Assembly: GCA_963783235.1 (NCBI GenBank) | Contig: CAWAMN010000001.1 | Span: 682,001-746,000, forward strand | From: Thiohalomonas sp963783235 | GTDB lineage: Bacteria; Pseudomonadota; Gammaproteobacteria; Thiohalomonadales; Thiohalomonadaceae | DNA: 64,000 bases | Reading direction: 5' to 3' | Shown here: in pieces, positions 1 through 7,369 of the stretch | Position numbering within the stretch: the first letter of the stretch is position 1 | Layout: each line of letters starts with the position of its first letter | Made by a program: the position numbers and the translations under genes | The notes under the pieces: generated by a model | Told to the model about the DNA's origin: nothing | What the model saw: the letters and a program-made list of their open reading frames with translations, nothing else | The model's database searches: none

Positions 1-1
1 T

Positions 2-61
2 CGGAACTTAGTGGCCGACTTGGTTGCAGCCAGGAAGCAGGCCGACAAGGCAGCAGCCTAA
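2..61 (+). CDS. C-terminal end of an unidentified phage-element gene
   Basis: The window opens inside a reading frame that ends RNLVADLVAARKQADKAAA and stops with TAA at 59-61. The frame is coherent, alanine/lysine-rich and probably helical. Its stop is followed at once by the AGGAGGGG ribosome-binding site of the next gene, so the two are likely co-transcribed. Too little is present to name it. Confidence 0.5.
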   Translation, partial: RNLVADLVAARKQADKAAA

Positions 62-70
62 GGAGGGGAC

Positions 71-403
71 ATGGAAGCCACAAACGAAAACGCCGCCATC
101 CCGGACCAGGGGATGACGACGGCCAAGCGAAGCTCTAACACCAACAGTATCGCTTATGCTCCCTCTCTTGCCAAGCAGCGCGCCATGATTCTGGCGGCCT
201 TGAGAGCAGCGGCCTCGAACGGGCGCACCACCATCGACCTACGACACCGAACGGGGGTAATGCATCCAGCCGCCCGAGTCATGGAGCTTCGCCAGTCCGG
301 TTACGAAATCCAGACCCGCTGGGATCAAGACCGTACACCTGACGGAGTATCTCACCGAGTCGCTAGGTACGTACTGGTCAAGGAAGCCGGGGGTGCCGCA
401 TGA
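71..403 (+). CDS. Phage helix-turn-helix protein (HTH_39-like)
   Basis: A 110-residue basic protein. Residues about 35-105 look like the winged-helix type found in small phage proteins: a first helix (AKQRAMILAALRAA), the segment TIDLRHRTGVMHPAARVMELRQSGYEI as turn plus recognition helix (quoted only for orientation), then a beta wing ending RYVLVKE. The start is set by AGGAGGGGAC just upstream. The stop overlaps the next start (ATGA), so the genes are translationally coupled. DNA binding is inferred from fold resemblance; the target is unknown. It probably regulates or assists the replication module that follows. Confidence 0.6.
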   Translation: MEATNENAAIPDQGMTTAKRSSNTNSIAYAPSLAKQRAMILAALRAAASNGRTTIDLRHRTGVMHPAARVMELRQSGYEIQTRWDQDRTPDGVSHRVARYVLVKEAGGAA

Positions 404-621
404 ATCCGAAAATATGGAGCGATCTCCCTCGCGGTATTCGCATGAAGTTCCTTAGGGTGTCCGCCACAAAGGCGCTGACGGAAGAAGGCCGGGCGATAGC
501 AAAACGCGAGTATCGCCAGGCCTTCTATCGCGGGCGCCTAGGGGATCGGTATTTGGAAAACATGCGCCGAATGCTCGACGACGAACCGGCGATGCCGCTT
601 AAGGCAACGGAGGTGGCATGA
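400..621 (+). CDS. Small basic hypothetical phage protein
   Basis: A 73-residue, Arg/Lys-rich protein that overlaps its neighbours by 4 bp at both ends (ATGA junctions). It therefore sits inside a tightly coupled operon with the HTH gene and the replication gene. The middle part (IAKREYRQAFYRGRLGDRYL) is a probable helix. I do not recognise a family. The operon context argues that it is a real gene with a role in replication or regulation. Confidence 0.5.
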   Translation: MNPKIWSDLPRGIRMKFLRVSATKALTEEGRAIAKREYRQAFYRGRLGDRYLENMRRMLDDEPAMPLKATEVA

Positions 622-1436
622 ACACGGATATCCGGATATCGGCGTCTTTCCCAGCCCACCCAAAGACCCGCAAGCTCTCTCGGCGCCTTGGTGCGCCGGG
701 GGTGCTCTCCCTGGTCTATCTGTGGTTGTTCGTGGGTCAGAACCGGCCGGACGGTGACCTATACGGTCTTGACGCGGAAGACGTTGCCTTAGCTTCCCAG
801 TGGGAAGGAGAGCCCGAGGAGTTCGTTTCCACCCTGGAAAAAGTCGGGTTCTTGGAACGAACCGACTCGGGTTTAGTCGTCCATGACTGGGCCGAAAACA
901 ATCCATGGGCGGCCGGCGCAAAGGAGCGTTCGGAACGAGCGAAGAGGGCAGCCGAAGCTCGGTGGCGACAAAAGGAAAATGGGAAAGAAATGCCCGCCGA
1001 ATGCGCCGCGCATGCACCCGGCATGCAAGCCGCACAAAACGGCAATGCCCCATCTCCTCTCCTTTCCTCTCCGTCTCCAACAGAGATTTCTTCACCTGGC
1101 GGTGAAGAACGCTCCTATATCACGAAGCGGAAGAGAAAGCTGAAGGGGAAGCAGCTGGATTGGTTCGAAGAGTTCTGGAATGCCTTTGCTTACAAAGAAG
1201 GCCGGGCACCTGCAGCCGATGTATGGCTAGACCAAAAGATTACGGCAGACCTTGTGCCCGTTATCGTCGAAAAGGCAGCGGCTGAGGCTCGGCGCCGCCC
1301 CGACCTCCTGAAAGCAGGCCGAACCCCCAAAATGGCGCAGGGATGGCTTTCCGAACGTCGATGGGAGGATGAAGCCGGGCAAGTTGTCCAGTTCGCCCAG
1401 CGCGAACCTCTGCGGGTTCAGGAGGCCGATTACTGA
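618..1436 (+). CDS. Phage replication initiator / helicase-loader-like protein
   Basis: A 272-residue protein. The N-terminal ~100 residues (ISASFPAHPKTRKLSRRLG, VYLWLFVGQNRPDGDL, WEGEPEEFVSTLEKVGFLER, VVHDWAENN) resemble the winged-helix N-terminal domain of phage replisome organisers or DnaT/DnaD-like proteins. A Lys/Arg-rich linker and a short C-terminal helical domain follow. Its stop overlaps the ATG of the DnaB-type helicase (ATGATGG-type junction at 1436), which is the usual order loader then helicase in phage replication modules. The function is inferred from this order and fold resemblance; I cannot name the exact family. Confidence 0.55.
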   Translation: MNTDIRISASFPAHPKTRKLSRRLGAPGVLSLVYLWLFVGQNRPDGDLYGLDAEDVALASQWEGEPEEFVSTLEKVGFLERTDSGLVVHDWAENNPWAAGAKERSERAKRAAEARWRQKENGKEMPAECAAHAPGMQAAQNGNAPSPLLSSPSPTEISSPGGEERSYITKRKRKLKGKQLDWFEEFWNAFAYKEGRAPAADVWLDQKITADLVPVIVEKAAAEARRRPDLLKAGRTPKMAQGWLSERRWEDEAGQVVQFAQREPLRVQEADY

Positions 1437-2749
1437 TGGCCGGCGAACTCTACACCGTCGACGCAGAACAGGCAGTTCTCGGGGGCCTGATGCTCGACAA
1501 CGACGCCTGGGAGCGCTTGGCCGGACGAATCAGCGAGGCCGACTTCTTCAGTCGCGATCACCGGTTCATCTTTCGGGCTATCGCTCATCTCGCTGGCGAT
1601 GACCAACCACGCGACGCCGTGACTATTGCCGAGCACCTGGACAACTCTGGCGACCTAGAGAAGCTCGGAGGGATGGGATATTTGGCCACGCTGGCCAGCA
1701 ACATTCCCAGTGCAGCCAATATTGAAACTCACGCCCGAATAGTCCGCGACCGGTCTGAGCGCCGCCGCATAGCCGAGAATCTTCGGGAGATGCTCGATAC
1801 CCTGCCTTCAGCAGAGAGCGCCTCAGAAGCCTTGGCCGACGCTCAGGCTCGCCTTGAGGCGATCGCCGTGGCCAGCAATGGAAAAGCTGCCAACTGGTCC
1901 ACAGTCCTCCAGGCCGGCTTGGAAGCCATCGATGAAGCAGCCGCTAGGCGACAGCGTGGCGGAACCGTGGGTGTACCGACTGGGCTCCCCACCCTTGATG
2001 CCCGGACCGGCGGGATTCACGGGCCGCGGCTTTGGGTAGCGGCTGCCCGCCCAAGCATCGGGAAAAGTGCACTCACTCTGCAGATCGCATTGCATGCTGC
2101 ATCCCGGGGGCATCGGGCCGGCATCCTATCTCTCGAAATGGGCATCGACGAAATCGCTCAACGGGCTCTCGCCAATCGACTTGGCCTCAACCTAACGAAG
2201 CTAGCGCAAGGGCATGACCAGGAGCTCACGGCGGCAGCGAAAGGCTCTGGCAAGCTCTCAAAGTTTGGCCTCTTCATTGATGATGACTCCTACACGTTAG
2301 GGGCGATTGTCTCCCGAATAACCGAATGGCGCCGGCGAGAAAGCATCGACTTCGCCATCGTTGACCATATCGGGTTGATCGAAGGAGAGGAGACCGCTTC
2401 CCGCGTCGACCATTTGGGCAAAGTCTCTCGAACGCTGAAAAAGCTGGCAAAGCGCCTGGATATGCCGATAGTCGCCGTTTCACAGCTGAATAGGGGCGTG
2501 GAAAAAGAGAAGCGACTCCCCAAATTATCAGACCTCCGCGACAGCGGAAACATCGAACAGGACGCGGATATTTGCCTGTTCCTGCATTGCGAAGAAGCCG
2601 ACGAGGAACGTCCGGAGAAGCGGATGAAGGTTGGGCTTTTGAAAAATCGTGGTGGAGTTCGTGGCTGGTTACCAAGGGACTTCATCTTCGAAGGGCGGAC
2701 CCAGCGGTTCCGCGAACTCACTATTGCAGACACAGGGGTAGCAGCATGA
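1436..2749 (+). CDS. dnaB: DnaB-type replicative DNA helicase (phage-encoded)
   Basis: A 437-residue hexameric 5'-3' helicase of the DnaB family. The N-terminal domain opens with DAEQAVLGGLMLDNDAW, typical of DnaB, and runs to about residue 100. The C-terminal RecA-like domain has a Walker A motif AARPSIGKSALT (canonical form GRPSMGKT), a GILSLEMG segment, a Walker B segment FAIVDHIGLI, and the conserved SQLNRGVE and LSDLRDSGNIEQDAD segments. It is slightly shorter than chromosomal DnaB (about 470). It follows a loader-like gene with a 1-bp overlap, supporting a role in replication of the element. It is phage-type rather than the host copy, judging by its neighbours. Confidence 0.88.
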   Translation: MAGELYTVDAEQAVLGGLMLDNDAWERLAGRISEADFFSRDHRFIFRAIAHLAGDDQPRDAVTIAEHLDNSGDLEKLGGMGYLATLASNIPSAANIETHARIVRDRSERRRIAENLREMLDTLPSAESASEALADAQARLEAIAVASNGKAANWSTVLQAGLEAIDEAAARRQRGGTVGVPTGLPTLDARTGGIHGPRLWVAAARPSIGKSALTLQIALHAASRGHRAGILSLEMGIDEIAQRALANRLGLNLTKLAQGHDQELTAAAKGSGKLSKFGLFIDDDSYTLGAIVSRITEWRRRESIDFAIVDHIGLIEGEETASRVDHLGKVSRTLKKLAKRLDMPIVAVSQLNRGVEKEKRLPKLSDLRDSGNIEQDADICLFLHCEEADEERPEKRMKVGLLKNRGGVRGWLPRDFIFEGRTQRFRELTIADTGVAA

Positions 2750-2774
2750 AAAGCAAGCCTATCCAGGAGGAACT

Positions 2775-3500
2775 ATGAGCGGTCCATTTATTACTGCAGC
2801 TGTTCAGTTTGTCGCTGGCGCTTACTCAGCGAAGTCAGCGATCGAAGGACTAAATGAGGGAAACATTGCAAAAGCAGTAATGGGGGGAGTCGGCGCTTAT
2901 GCCGCATTTTCCGGCCTAGGCACCACGACGGCTAACGCCGCGCAGGGGGCCGGAGCGCAGGAGGCCTTACAGGCCGGCATGGGCTCCGAGGCGGCAAGCT
3001 CAGCAGCAAATGAGAGCATGGTTCAAAACCTTCTAGGGTCGGCTGGGGAAGTCGGCAGCGGCTTTGAGATGGCCGGCGATACCCTGGGGACGACCGCCAG
3101 CGGAGGCCTAGGCGTAACTACAGGAATGGAGAGCGCGAGTGAAGGGTTGGGCAATATGGCCGCATCCGGCGGTTTTGAAACGGCAACCATTGGCAAAGAG
3201 AGCACTGGAATTCTCGGTAATGCGGGCCCGTTTGCTGCCAAAGAGTCCGGATTGTTGAGCCAAGTTGGAGACATTTGGGGTGGCATGGACCCGATAACCA
3301 AGTACGGCGCAATGCAACTCGGGGGCGGCATGCTCAAAGGGCACGCGCAGGAAGAACTTCTCGAGAAGAAGTGGGATCGGGAAGAGCGCTTGGATGATGA
3401 GGAGCGGAGACGCAAAGGCTACACGCCCAACACACAACAGCTCCTTTCCAATTACAAATATATCCCAGGAACCGGCTGGAGAGCGGTAAACAAAAGTTAG
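2775..3500 (+). CDS. Gly/Ala/Ser-rich probable virion internal or DNA-ejection protein
   Basis: A 241-residue protein of low complexity, rich in Gly, Ala, Ser and Glu. A hydrophobic N-terminal stretch comes first (FITAAVQFVAGAYSAKSA ... AVMGGVGAYAAFSGLG), then a Gly/Ser-rich middle, and a charged C-terminal helix (EELLEKKWDREERLDDEERR). This composition is common in podovirus-like internal virion or ejection proteins. AGGAGG at 2766-2771 sets the ATG at 2775. A 10-codon overlapping frame lies between dnaB and this gene. The virion role is inference from composition only; I see no catalytic motif. Confidence 0.45.
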   Translation: MSGPFITAAVQFVAGAYSAKSAIEGLNEGNIAKAVMGGVGAYAAFSGLGTTTANAAQGAGAQEALQAGMGSEAASSAANESMVQNLLGSAGEVGSGFEMAGDTLGTTASGGLGVTTGMESASEGLGNMAASGGFETATIGKESTGILGNAGPFAAKESGLLSQVGDIWGGMDPITKYGAMQLGGGMLKGHAQEELLEKKWDREERLDDEERRRKGYTPNTQQLLSNYKYIPGTGWRAVNKS

Positions 3501-3521
3501 TCACATGTGGGGAGGTAAGAA

Positions 3522-3644
3522 ATGGACTCGAAGGGCAGGCAGGCCAACCCAAGATGTCGAACCCAGCGATTGAACGGGCGGTATCGGGAATTGGCTCCTC
3601 ATTTGGGCATAGGCTTTCGTGAGCCGGACCGGTTGATAGTTTGA
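3522..3644 (+). CDS. 40-residue small protein, coupled to the next gene
   Basis: A short frame MDSKGRQANPRCRTQ...EPDRLIV preceded by a strong GGGGAGG ribosome-binding site (3509-3514) at 7-bp spacing. It ends in TGATG, so its stop overlaps the ATG of the next gene at 3644. The ribosome-binding site and the coupling are the reasons for calling it real. The family is unknown. Confidence 0.45.
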   Translation: MDSKGRQANPRCRTQRLNGRYRELAPHLGIGFREPDRLIV

Positions 3645-3907
3645 TGGCAAAAGAATTTTTCACGGAAAAGGAAGTGCGGGAGCTGCTGGTTGATATGGCA
3701 TATAGCGCGGCAACAGTCGCCAAGCAGATTCGACTGGCACGAATGGCAGCCGAGGGGCTGCGGGCGCGAAGCAAGGACGTTGAGGTGCTTTGCGAACACA
3801 TGGAGCATATTTATGAACTGATTCGTCATCAGGACCGGAAATTGAGCGACGTGTACGACGTATTCGACGCCCAAGTAAAAGAAGGCGAGCAGGCAAATAT
3901 CCATTGA
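3644..3907 (+). CDS. Small alpha-helical hypothetical phage protein
   Basis: An 87-residue protein starting MAKEFFTEKEVRELLVDMAY. The start at 3644 is chosen because it overlaps the TGA of the upstream 40-residue frame (TGATG). It is predicted to be wholly helical with a heptad-like pattern (LARMAAEGLRARSKDVEVLCEHMEHIYELI). No motif allows a function to be assigned. Confidence 0.5.
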   Translation: MAKEFFTEKEVRELLVDMAYSAATVAKQIRLARMAAEGLRARSKDVEVLCEHMEHIYELIRHQDRKLSDVYDVFDAQVKEGEQANIH

Positions 3908-3985
3908 AATTACAGGGCCCGGAGCGATGAAAGGTCTTGGCGAGGGTACGGCCGGTAACGGCGAATTCGGATATGGGCAATAGCG

Positions 3986-4075
3986 ATGCACTATGACATT
4001 TTTCGGCACGACGGGGACTTGGCAGAGAACCCGGCCACACGCACGGCGAAACTCGCCCGACTGCGGAGGCCTTGA
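3986..4075 (+). CDS. Possible 29-residue peptide
   Basis: A short frame MHYDIFRHDGDLAENPATR ending at 4075, 2 bp before the ATG of the following gene. No strong ribosome-binding site is seen upstream. It is listed because spacing to its neighbour is operon-like; it may be non-coding. Confidence 0.25.
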   Translation: MHYDIFRHDGDLAENPATRTAKLARLRRP

Positions 4076-4077
4076 AA

Positions 4078-4281
4078 ATGCAACGGGCAATCGGGAAACC
4101 AAACACGGCGGAGGCCATACGCCTCCTGCAGATGGCCCGGAAGACAGCAGAACAGGCGACAGCCTATCGGAAACAGGCCGGCCGTCTCATTGCCGGAATG
4201 GAGTTGTCGGAGCGCCGAAAGGTTGCGGAGGGGACCGAGGTTTCCCTGGAAACCCTGGACATGCTGACCGGGCTGACATGA
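4078..4281 (+). CDS. Small helical hypothetical phage protein
   Basis: A 67-residue protein starting MQRAIGKPNTAEAIRLLQMAR. The ATG at 4078 is preferred over a TTG at 4072 because GGAGG at 4065-4069 has good spacing to it. It is Ala/Lys/Arg-rich and helical. It sits just upstream of the first HGGxSTG gene. No family is recognised. Confidence 0.45.
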   Translation: MQRAIGKPNTAEAIRLLQMARKTAEQATAYRKQAGRLIAGMELSERRKVAEGTEVSLETLDMLTGLT

Positions 4282-4296
4282 GGAGGAGATCAAACA

Positions 4297-4518
4297 ATGC
4301 CGGGCCGAAAGAAGATCATATGCGGCACCCTCACAAACAAGGGCACCCCCTGCCAGTGCAAGGCGCTTGGTAATGGATTTTGCCGCTATCACGGTGGCGA
4401 AGGTGTTGTCGTCGAAGACCAGAAGAGGGCGGTGCGGGCAAGGGGGAGGCTGACACGGGAAACCGACCAGTGGCTTCGGGAGCAAGGCTTCTGGCTAGAT
4501 ACGCACGGGCGCGCGTAA
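4297..4518 (+). CDS. HGGxSTG-type zinc-finger-like small phage protein (copy 1, variant)
   Basis: A 73-residue protein with the pattern CGTLTNKGTPCQCKALGNG, then FCRYHGG. It matches the family of short phage proteins in which a C-x(n)-G-x-P-C-x(n)-C/Y-x-x-HGG core suggests metal binding. Here the usual STG after HGG is replaced by EGV, so this is a diverged member. The start is set by GAGGAGA at 4281-4287. Two further members occur at 4698-4880 and 5731-6084. The molecular role of the family is not known to me. Confidence 0.6.
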   Translation: MPGRKKIICGTLTNKGTPCQCKALGNGFCRYHGGEGVVVEDQKRAVRARGRLTRETDQWLREQGFWLDTHGRA

Positions 4519-4697
4519 GCGCGTAGTGAGGTTCGGCGCCTGAAGATTTTGGGACTGAGAAAAACTGAGTTGGCGGGCAAGCGAATTTCTTCAGTCCATC
4601 GCGCACGCCCGCGCACATGTTGGGGTTCGGAGTGAGCGCACTCCCAAATGGAATTTTCGGAGTCCACCTTGGCCCGAATCAGAGCGGGGACAGAAAC

Positions 4698-4880
4698 ATG
4701 AGAAGAAAGGTTTTTTGCGGGGCCCGGGCAAAGAGCACCGGCAAGCCGTGTCAGGCAAAGGCACTGGCCAACGGTCGTTGCCGGCTGCACGGTGGCCTTT
4801 CCACTGGCCCGCGAACTGAAGCGGGGAAGAGCCGGGCGCTTGGAAACCTCCTGCAGTTTCAGCAGAAGGAAACCGCATGA
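4698..4880 (+). CDS. HGGxSTG-type small phage protein (copy 2)
   Basis: A 60-residue protein starting MRRKVFCGARAKSTGKPCQ, with CQAKALANGRCRLHGG followed by LSTGPRTEAGKSRA: the full HGGxSTGPxTxxGK signature. An upstream in-frame start at 4617 exists but has no ribosome-binding site, while GCGGGGA precedes 4698, so the shorter form is chosen. Its stop overlaps the ATG of the membrane protein gene at 4877 (ATGA). Metal binding by the Cys/His set is inferred. Confidence 0.62.
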   Translation: MRRKVFCGARAKSTGKPCQAKALANGRCRLHGGLSTGPRTEAGKSRALGNLLQFQQKETA

Positions 4881-5734
4881 AGCGCCTTTCTGTTGCCTAT
4901 CCGGCCCTCCTGATCGTTGGTGGCATAGTGCTTATCCAGTACCACGCCGTCGCTTTCTGGAGCGAAGCTGTCGGCCCGGCCACCGGCTGGGCTTGGTCGA
5001 TTCTCTTGGAACTGATCGCCCTCTGGTTGTGGTACCAACCGAAAACCCGTCTGTTGGCATTCATGGCGACGGCCCTCGTTCTCTCTGGGCCTCTTTACGG
5101 AGTTACCGCCCCCATAGCGAAGCAATACAGCCTAACAGCGTCACAGAAAGCCTCAGAGCCCGAGAGGGTAGCTTTGCTCCGGGAGGCAATCGCCAGCGAG
5201 AGGCGGGCCTTACAAACCTTTCTGACGAATTCTCAACAGCGGTCGGGATGGTTGCCGGCCATTCAGCGGGCCCGGGCTGAGTTGTCAGAGCGGCGGGCAG
5301 AACTGAATTCCCTTCTGACCCCGAGAAGGCAGCCGCTGCCTATACAGCAGGCGACGATAATGGTCCTGCAGGCTGTTGCCCTCACGCTTGTTCAGATTTC
5401 CAACGTCTTGGCGATCACCACTATTGCAGATAGCCAGAGGGAAACACCCAAGGGCAAGGCGCGGAAACAGAAGGGTCAGCGCAAGGAAGCACGGGCCTCG
5501 GCGAGATCAACGGCCACAAGGAATCCCAAAGTGGCGCAGGTACAAACCGCGCTTCGCCGGCACCTGGAGGGGGAAGGGATTAGTGCCCGTGCCTTCGCCA
5601 ACCGCCACGGCTTTACGCCGCGGGATATCTCTCTTGTTTTCCATGACCAGGAGAATCGGACGGCCGGAAAGCGAACGGCGCCCGAGAAGGTATTCGACCA
5701 GCTTTCGACCCTTCTGCTCGAGGAGGCCGCATGA
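4877..5734 (+). CDS. Membrane protein with coiled coil and a basic, helix-turn-helix-like tail
   Basis: A 285-residue protein. Residues about 5-25, 35-55 and 60-80 are hydrophobic membrane segments. A charged helical stretch follows (about 90-150, ERVALLREAIASERRALQ), then a fourth hydrophobic segment (about 155-185, ATIMVLQAVALTLVQISNVL), then a very basic linker (KGKARKQKGQRKEARASA). The last ~70 residues (VQTALRRHLEGEGISARAFANRHGF) could be a DNA-binding helix-turn-helix. It overlaps both HGGxSTG neighbours by 4 bp. A membrane-anchored regulator or phage exclusion protein is possible, but neither is shown. Confidence 0.45.
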   Translation: MKRLSVAYPALLIVGGIVLIQYHAVAFWSEAVGPATGWAWSILLELIALWLWYQPKTRLLAFMATALVLSGPLYGVTAPIAKQYSLTASQKASEPERVALLREAIASERRALQTFLTNSQQRSGWLPAIQRARAELSERRAELNSLLTPRRQPLPIQQATIMVLQAVALTLVQISNVLAITTIADSQRETPKGKARKQKGQRKEARASARSTATRNPKVAQVQTALRRHLEGEGISARAFANRHGFTPRDISLVFHDQENRTAGKRTAPEKVFDQLSTLLLEEAA

Positions 5735-6084
5735 GCACGCCAGAACTGCGGAAAATCTGGCGCCGGTACTGGGAGGAGGTCGCCAAAGGCCTCGATGCGC
5801 TGCGGCGGGCCGAGGAGGAATATGAAGCCACCTTCGAGAAATGGCGGAAATCCCCTCTCGGAATTCCCCGACCGGTGCCGCCTCGCCTGGACCCGTGGCC
5901 CGAGTTCCCTGATGAGTGCCGGGGCATGATGTGCGGCGCCCAAACCCGCCAGGGGCATTTATGCCGGCAGACCAACCTCTACCCGAATGGCCGGTGTAAG
6001 TTTCATGGGGGTGCCAGTACTGGGCCAGTCACTCAGAAGGGGAAGCGCAAGGCTGCCAGGAACGGTTTCAAGCGGAGCCCATGA
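5731..6084 (+). CDS. HGGxSTG-type phage protein with helical N-terminus (copy 3)
   Basis: A 117-residue protein. The first ~40 residues form an amphipathic helix (LRKIWRRYWEEVAKGLDALRR). A proline-rich hinge follows, then the core CGAQTRQGHLCRQTN...GRCKFHGG with ASTGPVTQKGKRKA. It overlaps the membrane protein gene by 4 bp (ATGA). It is the longest of three paralogues in one small element, which suggests local duplication and specialisation. Confidence 0.62.
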   Translation: MSTPELRKIWRRYWEEVAKGLDALRRAEEEYEATFEKWRKSPLGIPRPVPPRLDPWPEFPDECRGMMCGAQTRQGHLCRQTNLYPNGRCKFHGGASTGPVTQKGKRKAARNGFKRSP

Positions 6085-6156
6085 AGAGTTAACAGACATT
6101 GAATGGTGGCCCCTAGAGGCCTGAAAAAATCTACGAGCCAGACGGAGGAAGAACAG

Positions 6157-6882
6157 ATGAGCGACGAGTCGAGCCTGGAACAATTTGCTACCGACAGCGA
6201 CAAGGGAATCCTCGGCAAGAGTGGAAGGTACTACCCGACGTGGCGGGAGATCGCAGAATCTTCGATTTTCACGGGGCTCGATGAGAAGGCGCGAACAGAA
6301 GTCCGGGACACATGGTTTGAGGAAGTTGTCGCCCCCCGTGTGTCACCCGACCAACTCAACGCCGTCCGCACTGAGATTGAGGAGAAAACACTGCTCACGT
6401 TGCGCACCCCTGAGCCTTGGCGCCTCTTCCAAGCCGGTGGGCAGGTTTCCTCTGCGCCAGACGTGGGCCTTCTGGCTCGGGGAGCCCTTAGTCTGAACGC
6501 CCCTGGCGGTTACGGCCTAGATGCCGCTGGAGAGGGAAGTTACCGTTTTGAGCGCACTTCGGACAGCGTAAACCCGGTGACCGATGCGGAGTTGACGGAG
6601 GCCCGGTTAAGGACACCAGCCGGCATGGCGGCAATCACCAACGAGCCGCAGCGGTACGGGTTTCAGCGGAATGTCGGCCGGGGCTTACTGTCGGCCGGTC
6701 TCGACGTTGGGGATCAATCTGTAGATGTTGTGGGACCGTTCGGTCATATGCCCTTGGCTGACTCGCCCGAAATCACCGGCGCCGGTGTGTCATGGGAGCG
6801 TGGAGATACCCGACTCAATGCGGGGGTGCGTCGGGTGGATAACGAACCGTTCTGGTATGCGGGCCTTAGAACAAAGTGGTGA
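6157..6882 (+). CDS. Hypothetical phage-element protein
   Basis: A 241-residue acidic protein starting MSDESSLEQFATDSDKG. GGAGGA at 6144-6149 fixes this start over an in-frame ATG at 6103. The N-terminal half is helical. The C-terminal half is Gly-rich with alternating polar/hydrophobic residues (GVSWERGDTRLNAGVRRVDNEPFWYAGLRTKW), as in beta-rich or tail/virion proteins. No family is recognised. Confidence 0.45.
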   Translation: MSDESSLEQFATDSDKGILGKSGRYYPTWREIAESSIFTGLDEKARTEVRDTWFEEVVAPRVSPDQLNAVRTEIEEKTLLTLRTPEPWRLFQAGGQVSSAPDVGLLARGALSLNAPGGYGLDAAGEGSYRFERTSDSVNPVTDAELTEARLRTPAGMAAITNEPQRYGFQRNVGRGLLSAGLDVGDQSVDVVGPFGHMPLADSPEITGAGVSWERGDTRLNAGVRRVDNEPFWYAGLRTKW

Positions 6883-7080
6883 GCCGATTCATTTCTGGAT
6901 GCGAAGCCCATGAGGTGTTAACAAATGTTGACTCTTAAACCCTCCACGGGCAAAGCCCGAAGCCCATGGACGCCTCAGAAAACCTCAGTTCCTGGACCTT
7001 CCGAACTGAATAAAACCGCCTCTTCCAATATCTCGATAAACCCGCCCCGACTGAAGCCTCCAGAGCGGCGGGCGAACGTC

Positions 7081-7110
7081 TTGACATACATCGCAGGCTA
7101 TGGCTCTATG
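7081..7110 (+). promoter_or_regulatory. Probable sigma-70 promoter of the ribbon-helix-helix gene
   Basis: A perfect -35 hexamer TTGACA lies at 7081-7086. The -10 region near 7105-7112 (TCTATG or TATGTG) is weak. The palindromic operator at 7111-7128 begins directly after it, so a bound repressor would cover the -10/+1 region. Confidence 0.45.
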
Positions 7111-7128
7111 TGTATGCCTAGGCATACA
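7111..7128. promoter_or_regulatory. 18-bp perfect palindromic operator
   Basis: TGTATGCCTAGGCATACA is its own reverse complement over 18 bp. It sits between the TTGACA promoter element and the ATG of the ribbon-helix-helix gene, 15 bp upstream of the start. Arc/MetJ-type repressors bind such palindromes as dimers of dimers, so autoregulation by the adjacent gene product is the simplest reading. Confidence 0.65.
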
Positions 7129-7143
7129 ATTAAAAGGGCGGTA

Positions 7144-7302
7144 ATGGGAGAAAAAGAAATCAAAAGGTTGACGCTTCGAGTGGAACCGGAACTGCATCGC
7201 AAATGGAAGGCATTAGCCGCTGAACGCGGCAAAACCATGGTGGAGGTCCTGAGAGCCTGTATCGAAGCCGGATATCAAGAAACGAGGATGAAGAAAAAGT
7301 AA
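7144..7302 (+). CDS. Ribbon-helix-helix (Arc-like) repressor
   Basis: A 52-residue protein. The strand IKRLTLRVEPELHRKW (the ribbon) is followed by two helices (ELHRKWKALAAERG and TMVEVLRACIEAGYQE), the compact ribbon-helix-helix layout of Arc-type repressors. The start at 7144 is chosen over an upstream in-frame ATG because the shorter form is exactly one RHH domain and the operator and promoter lie directly before it. It probably represses its own promoter through the palindrome at 7111-7128, and perhaps other genes of the element. Confidence 0.7.
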   Translation: MGEKEIKRLTLRVEPELHRKWKALAAERGKTMVEVLRACIEAGYQETRMKKK

Positions 7303-7369
7303 GCGGGGGCGGCAGGTGCGGCAACACCAACCGACCCCTTCCCACAAACAACCTGAGTAGAGGTTGATT

